A stretch of 56,152 nucleotides of DNA from Actinomycetes bacterium (lineage in GTDB: Bacteria > Actinomycetota > Acidimicrobiia > Acidimicrobiales > RAAP-2). Below are positions 19,067 to 26,076 of this stretch, piece after piece (within the stretch, counting starts at the first letter, position 1; every line of letters begins with the position of its first letter). The translations under genes and the position numbers were made by a program. The stretch covers positions 1 to 56,152 of the forward strand of contig JAJZVL010000013.1 in assembly GCA_021845725.1 (NCBI GenBank). Direction: 5' to 3'. The notes below the pieces were generated by a model, which saw only the letters and a program-made list of their open reading frames with translations, made no database searches and was not told the DNA's origin.

Positions 19067-19741
19067 ATGATCCACGAGATGCGCACACAGACGGGACCGC
19101 GCACACAGACGGGACCGCGACGAGGGACCGAGCCACGCAGCTACCGGACCACCATCGGCTCGCAAGCGGTCGACCTGCCCCTCGTGCAGGTCGCCCCCGA
19201 CGTCACCATCGCCTTGCTCGTCTGCGTCGACTACGGGGTGGCCTTCTCGGAGCGTGCTGGCAAAGAGCTCGCTACGCGTCTCGCAGACACCCGCCCAGAG
19301 TGCGTGGTCTCGGTCGCGACGATGGGGATCCCCCTCGCCATCGAAGTGACCCGGGCGCTCGGCCTCGACGACTACGTCATCCTCTACAAGACCCCGAAGA
19401 TCCATCTCGGGGACACATGGGTCGAGCCAGTGCGCTCGATCACGACGGGGGCCGACCAGAGCCTGCGCCTCGACCCTGCGCGGGTCGGGACGCTGAAGGG
19501 CCGCCGCGTGGCGGTCGTCGACGACGTGGTGTCGACGGGTGCGTCGCTGCGAGCGTCGCTGCAGCTGCTGCGCCGGGTCGGTGCCGAGCCGGTCGTCGTC
19601 GGCGCCTTCCTCACCGAGGGACAGCAGTGGCGTCGTGCGCTCGGGGAGGATGCGGAGATGGTCCGAGCGCTCGGTGCGATCCCGCTCTTTCGCACCGGTC
19701 CCGACGGGAGCCTGGTCGAGGACTGGCTGGGAGACGTCTGA
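19067..19741 (+). CDS. phosphoribosyltransferase (type I, adenine/purine PRT-like)
   Basis: A 224-residue PRPP-dependent transferase or PRT-fold regulator. The PRPP-binding loop is VAVVDDVVSTGASL near residue 150, and the upstream VVSVATMGIPLAIEVTRALG is the hood/PPi loop region; the combination resembles adenine and related purine phosphoribosyltransferases. Base specificity cannot be read from the sequence. The ATG at 19067 is preceded by GGAGGA at 6-bp spacing. The first 20 residues include a duplicated hexapeptide from an 18-bp tandem repeat. The gene overlaps nothing and ends 51 bp before the convergent glycosyltransferase. Confidence 0.82.
   Translation: MIHEMRTQTGPRTQTGPRRGTEPRSYRTTIGSQAVDLPLVQVAPDVTIALLVCVDYGVAFSERAGKELATRLADTRPECVVSVATMGIPLAIEVTRALGLDDYVILYKTPKIHLGDTWVEPVRSITTGADQSLRLDPARVGTLKGRRVAVVDDVVSTGASLRASLQLLRRVGAEPVVVGAFLTEGQQWRRALGEDAEMVRALGAIPLFRTGPDGSLVEDWLGDV
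19081..19116 (+). repeat. two tandem copies of an 18-bp unit inside the phosphoribosyltransferase gene
   Basis: Perfect copies at 19081-19098 and 19099-19116 duplicate six residues in the unstructured N-terminus of the encoded protein. Confidence 0.8.
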
Positions 19742-19792
19742 TGATCTCGAGGCTCGCCACGGCGCGAACAGCAGAGTCGTGCGCCGGCGCGT

Positions 19793-20725
19793 TCATGTGC
19801 TGGCGTAGGAGAACCGATGGCGTGCGTACTCGCCTCCCACGAACTCGCCTACCCGGTGGTCGGGGTCGATCGGCTCGGGCATCGTGCCTGCATGCACTCG
19901 GGCGCGCAGCTCCTTGGCAACGGTGCGCGATATCTCGTCGCCAGCGGCCTCGAGTTGCTCGAGACGTTCGAGCGCGAGGTCCTGCCGGCTGTAGCGCCAG
20001 GGCAAAAGAACGCTAGCCAGCGCTGACTGCTCGCGCTCACGCTCGCTCACGCGGATGACCGCGCGCTCGTCGAGCCTCTTGTCGTGGAAGATCCGCGCGG
20101 TCGGCCGGTGGACGACCCGCCATCCGGCCAGTCGCGTGCGCCAGGAGAAGTCGACGTCGTCGCCGTGAAGGAAGAAGAGATCGGCGTCGAACCCCCCGGT
20201 CGTCTCGACCACGTCTTTGCGCACGAGAAAGCACGACCCCGACGCCCAGCTCACGTCGCCGGTCACCGGGTCGTAGGCCTTGGGGTGCTCGAGAGGGAGC
20301 TGGCGGGCCTCGACGATGCCGACGGAGGGGTCCTCGAGGGCTGCGACCAGCTCGGAGACGAGGCGTGGAGAGGCGTAGGTGTCGGGGTTCACGACGAGCA
20401 CCGCGTCGGCGTCGGCGTCGGTGGCGGCGAAGAGGCGGTTGTGGCCTCCTGCGGAGCCGAGGTTCGCACCGAAGTGGAGGTAGGTGACCCTAGCGAACGT
20501 GCTCGGCCCTTCCGCCAAGACCTCCTCGACGCCGCTCGCCACCGGCTCCGCGGAGGAATCGCCGATGGCGAGGTCAGCGGAGGTGATCCTCCCCGATCCG
20601 AGCGCATGCGCGCATGCGGCAGAGATCCCCGCCACGAACCGCGCGACGTCGCGGGCGGCGTTCTCGTAGAGGACCGTCTGGACGCGTACCGACGGGCTCT
20701 TCGGTCGAGCGTCGGCCTCGCCCAT
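19793..20725 (-). CDS. glycosyltransferase family 2
   Basis: A 310-residue GT-A fold transferase resembling rhamnosyltransferases. After an N-terminal strand (VRVQTVLYENAARD) come FGANLGSAGGHNRLF, typical of this subgroup, the metal/nucleotide motif VLVVNPDTYASP in the DxD position, and the acceptor-site FFLHGDDVDFSWRTRLAGW. The start is ATG 20725, 8 bp after a TACCCT box; the longer frame from 20815 has no support. It is one of two glycosyltransferases in a probable envelope-glycan locus. Donor and acceptor sugars are unknown. Confidence 0.88.
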   Translation of the reverse strand: MGEADARPKSPSVRVQTVLYENAARDVARFVAGISAACAHALGSGRITSADLAIGDSSAEPVASGVEEVLAEGPSTFARVTYLHFGANLGSAGGHNRLFAATDADADAVLVVNPDTYASPRLVSELVAALEDPSVGIVEARQLPLEHPKAYDPVTGDVSWASGSCFLVRKDVVETTGGFDADLFFLHGDDVDFSWRTRLAGWRVVHRPTARIFHDKRLDERAVIRVSEREREQSALASVLLPWRYSRQDLALERLEQLEAAGDEISRTVAKELRARVHAGTMPEPIDPDHRVGEFVGGEYARHRFSYAST

Positions 20726-20733
20726 TGGCTGCG

Positions 20734-20739
20734 AGGGTA
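20734..20739 (-). promoter_or_regulatory. -10 box TACCCT of the glycosyltransferase gene
   Basis: TACCCT on the minus strand ends 8 bp before the ATG at 20725 and implies a leaderless transcript. Confidence 0.5.
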
Positions 20740-20827
20740 GCCCACCTGCGGCTTCGCGACGAGTGGCAAGGGAGGAGGGCCGGCCTGGGCGGCGCCGACC
20801 TGCGGTGGCATCCACCGGGCGCCCGCG

Positions 20828-22153
20828 TCAGCGGGCGATCGCACGCCGCGCCGTGGTGGTGGCGCGGCGTGCTGCTCGTAGCCCCAGTCGGGCAGCGTCC
20901 AAGGCGATGAGGCCGGGCCTCGAGAGCGGGGGCGACGGCGACGGGTCGACCGATTCCCCTGGGAAGGGGTTCGCGGGCAGGGCCGCAGCACTCAGCCGCT
21001 CGACGAGCAGCCGCCGATCCAGGTCCTCGAGGGTGGTGAACCGGTGCAGGGACCCCGGCGTCCACCGGAACGTCGAACGCTCGGAGTACGCGTCGTAGTG
21101 GACGTGCCACCCTTTCTCACGTTCTGCTGGGCTGAATCGCCCTTGGCGCTCGACGAGCACCTTGCGCCTTCCGTGGGCGGCTGAGCGGATCGGGTAGTGG
21201 CGCAGGAGGAACCGGTACGGGAACACGCGGCGTCCAGGGAACGCTGCGTCGTGCCCGCCGGTGGCGGCGAAGCGGACTGGCACAGGCTGCGGCTTCCACG
21301 CCTTTTGTTGACGGAACGCCGCGTGGTGATCGCCGAACTCGAACCACTCGAATGCAGCCTGGAGGTCGCCCGTGCCCTGCCAGCGCTCGTCGACGGGGCG
21401 GAAGTTCATGACGACGTGATCGATGCAGTTGAAACCGAACTGCTCGACGCACCACAGGGCACGGCGGAGGGAAACGTCCGGCCACGGGGACTGGCGGACT
21501 TCGTCCGCGTCGTGGTGGACGACCCAGTCCGCGCCCGAGCGGTGGGCCGCGTCCTCCACCCGGATGAGCAGCTTCTCCAGCTCGAAGTAGGCAGGGGGCG
21601 CACCGGAGGGGAAGCGCTCGACAGCGATCCCCGGGTCGCTCGCGGCGCGCCTCGACGCAATGTCGAAGGTCGCGTCGGTCGACCAGTTGTCGATGAGGTG
21701 CACCCGGATGCCGTCGGCTCGAAGGCGCGCGAGGAGATCGCCGACGACGTCGGCCTCGTTGAAGGTCGTGACGATCGCGAGCACGTCGAACTCGAGCGGC
21801 GTAGGTGCGACCGCTGCGGGGTCCCAGCGGTCGAAGACCGTGAGCGGCACACGCTGGGCGGCCGCGGTGGGACCGCGGCCCGCGACGCCGCGAAAGGCGA
21901 CTCGGGCTCCGGCGTGGCGTGCGCAGAGCTCGTCCCACCACGCGGGGCTCGCCCCCGCCCGGACCGACACGGTCGCCCCGGGCGAGGGCAGGGCGAGGGG
22001 ATGCGCGAGGAGCTCGCAATAGCCGGCGTCCGATTCGCGGAGGGCGCGCTCCAAGTAGGCGCCGAAGGCGCGTACGACACTGGGCCCGGGCGCGACGTCT
22101 CCAGGGGGGAACAAGCCGGCTGTCGCGTGCGTGCCCGTTCGTCCGTCCAGCAC
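20828..22153 (-). CDS. glycosyltransferase family 2 with N-terminal extension
   Basis: A 441-residue protein. The GT-A core begins near residue 130 with EFDVLAIVTTFNEADVVGDL, followed by VHLIDNWSTDATFDI and the metal-binding HHDADEVRQSPW. The C-terminal half (for example YRFLLRHYPIRS and EKGWHVHYD) matches a bacterial subgroup annotated only as glycosyl transferase. The first 125 residues are not recognised. GTG 22153 lies 8 bp after a TAGCCT box, which decides the start; the open frame runs upstream into the antisense of the divergent methyltransferase. Confidence 0.83.
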   Translation of the reverse strand: MLDGRTGTHATAGLFPPGDVAPGPSVVRAFGAYLERALRESDAGYCELLAHPLALPSPGATVSVRAGASPAWWDELCARHAGARVAFRGVAGRGPTAAAQRVPLTVFDRWDPAAVAPTPLEFDVLAIVTTFNEADVVGDLLARLRADGIRVHLIDNWSTDATFDIASRRAASDPGIAVERFPSGAPPAYFELEKLLIRVEDAAHRSGADWVVHHDADEVRQSPWPDVSLRRALWCVEQFGFNCIDHVVMNFRPVDERWQGTGDLQAAFEWFEFGDHHAAFRQQKAWKPQPVPVRFAATGGHDAAFPGRRVFPYRFLLRHYPIRSAAHGRRKVLVERQGRFSPAEREKGWHVHYDAYSERSTFRWTPGSLHRFTTLEDLDRRLLVERLSAAALPANPFPGESVDPSPSPPLSRPGLIALDAARLGLRAARRATTTARRAIAR

Positions 22154-22161
22154 CGACGCGG

Positions 22162-22167
22162 AGGCTA
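22162..22167 (-). promoter_or_regulatory. -10 box TAGCCT of the second glycosyltransferase gene
   Basis: TAGCCT on the minus strand ends 8 bp before GTG 22153. It sits in the 78-bp gap to the divergent methyltransferase gene. Confidence 0.5.
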
Positions 22168-22231
22168 TCGCCGGTCCCGCGTCGCTCGACGTGCCAGCGG
22201 CTGAACGCGCGAGGCGAGACGTCGCGCGACG

Positions 22232-23284
22232 ATGGCGGCGGTGACCATGTCCTGTTCTCGCCGAGCCGGCGCGGCGCTCGTCCGTTCCCGGGTGCTCCGG
22301 CGTGCCGGCGAGGGCCTGGTGCGCCTCGATGCGGCGCTCGCCCGGCGAGCGGGCGTCGAGGACGGCGGGCAAGCCGGCACAGCGCTCGGCGGTGCACCCG
22401 AAGCATCCGGCGACCTGGACGTGCCGCGGACCGTCGCGCCATTCCTCGCGTTCTCCCCCCCGGGTCACTTCTATTCGCCGGTGCCGGACCTGGCCGACAT
22501 CGAGGCCCAGGCGGAGCGGCTGTTCGACGTCAACCGCGAGCTTCCCGGCATCGACCTGCGAGCCGGGGAGCAGCTCGAGCTGTTCAAGACGCTCGCGGCG
22601 CTCGCCCGCGAGGCCCCGCTCGAGGCCTCGAGTCAGGCGAGCTTGGGCACGAGCTCCCGCTTTCGTCTCGACAACCCGAACTACGGCGTCGGCGACGCGT
22701 CGATCCTCCAGGCGATGCTCCGTCACCTCCGCCCGGCTCGCTACCTCGAGGTGGGGAGCGGCTACACGACGGCGCTCGCCCTGGACACCAACGATCGGTA
22801 CCTGGGCGGGGTGATGGCCGTGACTGCGGTCGAGCCCTATCCCGATCTGGTCCGCGGCGTGACGCGACGGGGCGACCGGGTGGAGGTCCTCGCCGAGCCC
22901 GTCCAGTCGGTGCCGATCGAACGGTTCCTCTCGCTGGGCGCAGGCGACGTCCTCTTCGTCGACAGCTCCCACGTCCTGAAGACCGGCAGCGACGTCCAGC
23001 ACCTCTATACGAACGTCCTCCCGGTGCTCGCACCCGGGGTGTACGTCCACCTCCACGACATCTTCTGGCCGTTCGAGTACCTGCGCCACTGGGTGGAGGC
23101 AGGGCGGGCATGGAACGAGGCGTACCTGCTCCATGCCTTCTTGCTGTTCAACGACGCGTTCGAGATCGTCTTGTGGAACCACTACCTCGCGCTCGTCCAC
23201 CGCGGCGTCGTCGAGGCGGAGCTCCCTCAGATGCTCGAGACACCGGGCGGCGCGATCTGGCTCCGGCGGACCTCAGGGGCGTGA
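22232..23284 (+). CDS. class I SAM-dependent methyltransferase
   Basis: A 350-residue protein. The SAM-binding motif I is YLEVGSGYTTALAL near residue 170, and the acidic end of motif II falls in VTAVEPYPDL; DVLFVDSSHVLKTGSDV is the conserved post-II segment of the Methyltransf_24-like group. About 150 N-terminal residues precede the fold. The C-terminal HDIFWPFEYLRHWV is also typical. Clustering with two glycosyltransferases suggests methylation of a glycan or lipid-linked sugar. Start at ATG 22232 or 22247 is uncertain. Confidence 0.82.
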   Translation: MAAVTMSCSRRAGAALVRSRVLRRAGEGLVRLDAALARRAGVEDGGQAGTALGGAPEASGDLDVPRTVAPFLAFSPPGHFYSPVPDLADIEAQAERLFDVNRELPGIDLRAGEQLELFKTLAALAREAPLEASSQASLGTSSRFRLDNPNYGVGDASILQAMLRHLRPARYLEVGSGYTTALALDTNDRYLGGVMAVTAVEPYPDLVRGVTRRGDRVEVLAEPVQSVPIERFLSLGAGDVLFVDSSHVLKTGSDVQHLYTNVLPVLAPGVYVHLHDIFWPFEYLRHWVEAGRAWNEAYLLHAFLLFNDAFEIVLWNHYLALVHRGVVEAELPQMLETPGGAIWLRRTSGA

Positions 23285-23307
23285 CCCCGTGAGCCGGTAC
23301 GTCGCGC

Positions 23308-25842
23308 TCAGGAGGCGGCTGAGCGATCGGGGGTCTGGGTCGCTGCACGCGGCAGGAGGGTCGTGAAGGGGGGCGCAGCTCCGACGCGCCGGCGGCGGTG
23401 CCGCCACATCGACCACGCGAGGGCACCGGCGAGGGCGGCGGCCGATAGCGCGGCGACGACGAGCCCGGTGCTCAGCAGCTCCGGCCAGTAGTGGAGCACG
23501 ACGACGTGGTGTCCGGCAGGCACCACCGCGGCGAGCAGCACTGTGTCGTAGGTGCGGAGCCGCAGCGGCTGCCCGCCGATCGTGGCATGCCACCCGGGCA
23601 GCGCCGTCACCCGGGCGATGAGGAGCGAGCGCGTGTGGGCGTCGACCTGGATGTGCCATGTGCCGGCCTTGGACTCGAGCGCTCGCTGCACCGTCGGCCG
23701 GCCGGCGGCGTTCCCCTCCCAGGTGCTCGACCACATGGTGCCTTGTCCTCCCCCCGTGCCGCGTGGGAGCGGCACGAGCGTCGCGCGTCCGGAGCGTGGC
23801 ACCGCGTAGAGGCCCTCGCCGCGGATCTTGGCGACCAGCCTCGTACCGGGCGGCCCGATCGTGCCTGGCGGTTCGAGCACGTAGGCGACGCCGAAGAACC
23901 GGGCCATCTGGACCGAGGAGACCTTCGGGCAGAAGAGCGAGTCGGCGCCGGCCGGAGGTGTGCGCGAAGTGCCAAGCAACCCGCCCAGCGCGCCGTAGTA
24001 CTGCGTCGTCATGATCGGGTCGTAGTCGACGAGCTCGTCGATCCCGTAGACGGCGTTCACGTCCGGCATCACCCCGACGTCAGGGAAGGCATGGAGCTGG
24101 GCGCATGTCCCCATGCCGACGAGCTTTCTGCCGACATCGTGCTGCAGCGCCGCGATGGCCGGGGTGAGGGGGAGAGGATCAGGCGTGGACGAGACGAACC
24201 AGGCGCCGCCGATGATGCTGAAGGCCGCCTCGATGCCGACGAGGAGCGCGACGCCGGAGCGGCCCGAGCCCAGTGCGCTGGCCCGAGCGAGCGCACGCTG
24301 CGCGGCGCTGCGGGCGACCTGTGCCGCGCTCGGCGCGCGGTGGGAAGTCCGGGCGGCCGCGAGCAGCGCGCAGGCCGCGATCCCGACGGCCGGCCACAGG
24401 AAGCTCGACTGGCGGACACTGGACTGCGCAGGCTTCAAGTGGCCGAGGCCGATCCCGAGGCGTACCTCGAGGACTGCGAGCCCGAGCGCGATGAACGCGG
24501 TGCCGAGGACGAAGAGACGGTCGGTCCATTGGGCGACCAGGGGATCGAGGTCGAAGCTCTGGGTGCCCTTCGGGGTAGCGCGGTGATGCCAGGTGGCGAG
24601 GAGTGCCTGCGCACCGAACGCGCTGAGCATCGCGAAGGCGAAGTCGAGGAAGGTCGTTCCGAGGTCGAGGCGGAAGACCTTCGCCTCGGGGACGTGGCGC
24701 ATGATCGCGGCGACCTGCGGCGTGAACAGGACCACGAGCAGCACCACCACCAGGAGCAGGAACGCGCGTACCTCGGGGCGTTGGCGGATCCAGACGAGGC
24801 CGACGAGGGCGAGCACCAAGGCGACCGACCCGACGTAGACCATGGAGACGTAGAGGTTGTTCGCCCCGATGATCGAGGCGAGGCTGGTCGGGACCCCGCT
24901 GTAGCCGGTGAAGAGCAGGTGGGTGAGGTCGTGAGGCGGGAGCGACGACACGTAGGGTCCGTGCACCCGCGCGGAGCGGGCGAGGACTTGGCTGCCAGGG
25001 AGGTAGATCGGGGCGACCAGGCCGACAGCCGCGACGAGCGCTGCGAGGTGGGCCAACAGCACGCCGGCGGCCGATCCGGGCTCTCCCGCCAGCTCCCCGG
25101 TGCCGCTGCGGGCCGTGTGCCGCCTGCCCAGCGCGACCACCGTGGCAAAGACGCCGACGAAGACCACGAGGTACGCGTCGATCTGAGGCTCGCCTGCGGC
25201 GAACGCCAGGGCGAGCCCGAGTGCGAGGAGCACGGCCGGTCCGCTGCGGCGCCCCCGGGGGCGCCGCAGGAGCGCCACCGACGCCGCGAGGACCCATGGA
25301 AGGAGCATGGTGACGTCGGCGACGTAGACCCCGAGCCAGATCGTGAACGCCCCGCAGAGCTCGAAGATCGTCGCTCCCATGACCGCCGCGAGGACGTCGA
25401 GGCGGAGCATGCGCCCCAGCACGTACGTGCCGGTACCGGCGAGGACCAGCTCGGTCGCGACGGTTGCGCTGTGGGCGAGCGCGAGGGGGAAGGCGTAGCC
25501 GACGACGTTCGCGAGGCCGAAAGGCGCCGACTGGAAGTTCAAGGCGAGCGGCATCCCGAGGAGGTTGGCGGGCTGCCACAGCGGCAGGTCTCCGGCGTGC
25601 ACCTGGCGCCAAGCCAGGACCTGCCAAGGGATGAACTGCTGGATCTGGTCGGAGGCGTCCGCATTGTGGACGAGCGGATGGGCGACGCTCGTGAGGCCGA
25701 GCAGCTGGAGCAGGTCGTAGGGACCGATCGCCTTCCCGTGGCTGAGGGCCGGCGCGAGGAACCCCGCGGCGCACACGAGCAGCCAGCTGACGGCGGCGGC
25801 TTCGGTGAGCACCCGCCGGGTGCGTGCCGAGACCCCGTCCAC
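23308..25842 (-). CDS. YfhO-like multi-spanning membrane protein
   Basis: An 844-residue integral membrane protein. An N-terminal signal-anchor-like helix is followed by many hydrophobic segments up to about residue 560, then a soluble extracytoplasmic region of about 230 residues and a last helix (LLSTGLVVAALSAAALAGALAW) before a basic tail. The conserved early loop DASDQIQQFIPWQVLAWRQVHAGDLPLWQPANLLGMP matches the YfhO family, proposed to be lipid-sugar-dependent (GT-C-like) glycosyltransferases that decorate envelope polymers. GTG 25842 lies 8 bp after a TAGATT box. It fits the nearby glycosyltransferase genes. Confidence 0.85.
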   Translation of the reverse strand: MDGVSARTRRVLTEAAAVSWLLVCAAGFLAPALSHGKAIGPYDLLQLLGLTSVAHPLVHNADASDQIQQFIPWQVLAWRQVHAGDLPLWQPANLLGMPLALNFQSAPFGLANVVGYAFPLALAHSATVATELVLAGTGTYVLGRMLRLDVLAAVMGATIFELCGAFTIWLGVYVADVTMLLPWVLAASVALLRRPRGRRSGPAVLLALGLALAFAAGEPQIDAYLVVFVGVFATVVALGRRHTARSGTGELAGEPGSAAGVLLAHLAALVAAVGLVAPIYLPGSQVLARSARVHGPYVSSLPPHDLTHLLFTGYSGVPTSLASIIGANNLYVSMVYVGSVALVLALVGLVWIRQRPEVRAFLLLVVVLLVVLFTPQVAAIMRHVPEAKVFRLDLGTTFLDFAFAMLSAFGAQALLATWHHRATPKGTQSFDLDPLVAQWTDRLFVLGTAFIALGLAVLEVRLGIGLGHLKPAQSSVRQSSFLWPAVGIAACALLAAARTSHRAPSAAQVARSAAQRALARASALGSGRSGVALLVGIEAAFSIIGGAWFVSSTPDPLPLTPAIAALQHDVGRKLVGMGTCAQLHAFPDVGVMPDVNAVYGIDELVDYDPIMTTQYYGALGGLLGTSRTPPAGADSLFCPKVSSVQMARFFGVAYVLEPPGTIGPPGTRLVAKIRGEGLYAVPRSGRATLVPLPRGTGGGQGTMWSSTWEGNAAGRPTVQRALESKAGTWHIQVDAHTRSLLIARVTALPGWHATIGGQPLRLRTYDTVLLAAVVPAGHHVVVLHYWPELLSTGLVVAALSAAALAGALAWSMWRHRRRRVGAAPPFTTLLPRAATQTPDRSAAS

Positions 25843-25850
25843 GACGGGGG

Positions 25851-25856
25851 AATCTA
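25851..25856 (-). promoter_or_regulatory. -10 box TAGATT of the YfhO-like gene
   Basis: TAGATT on the minus strand ends 8 bp before GTG 25842 and fixes this start for the membrane protein. Confidence 0.5.
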
Positions 25857-25997
25857 CCCAATGCCAGTCCCGCGGTGGAAGGGGCTGACAACCTGGGAAT
25901 GACGGTCCGGTGGGCCCAGGTGACCGAGGGCCTGCGCTGCCTCCCCAGGCGTCGCGCCTGGTCGCGGGGGATCACCCGACTCGGAGCGAAAGGTTGG

Positions 25998-26003
25998 TAC
26001 CCT
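25998..26003 (+). promoter_or_regulatory. candidate -10 box TACCCT upstream of the helicase-associated gene
   Basis: TACCCT lies 22 bp before ATG 26026 and 73 bp before ATG 26077. A CCGAC motif at the -35 position (25976-25980) is weak. Confidence 0.3.
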
Positions 26004-26076
26004 GCGCGCGTCACAGCGTCTCCGAATGTCGGGCGGACTCGCTCCCGGAGCTGTCCATGGTCAGCGCGATGTCCGA

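Noticed and set aside
22154-23200. N-terminal 349 residues of the open frame upstream of the GT2 gene
   Set aside because: This part is the antisense of the methyltransferase gene; the TAGCCT box and GTG 22153 mark the real start.
23491-25902. 803-codon plus-strand frame opposite the YfhO-like gene
   Set aside because: Low-complexity Glu/Arg/Gly composition, no family signal and complete overlap with a membrane protein that has a correct promoter; a shadow frame.
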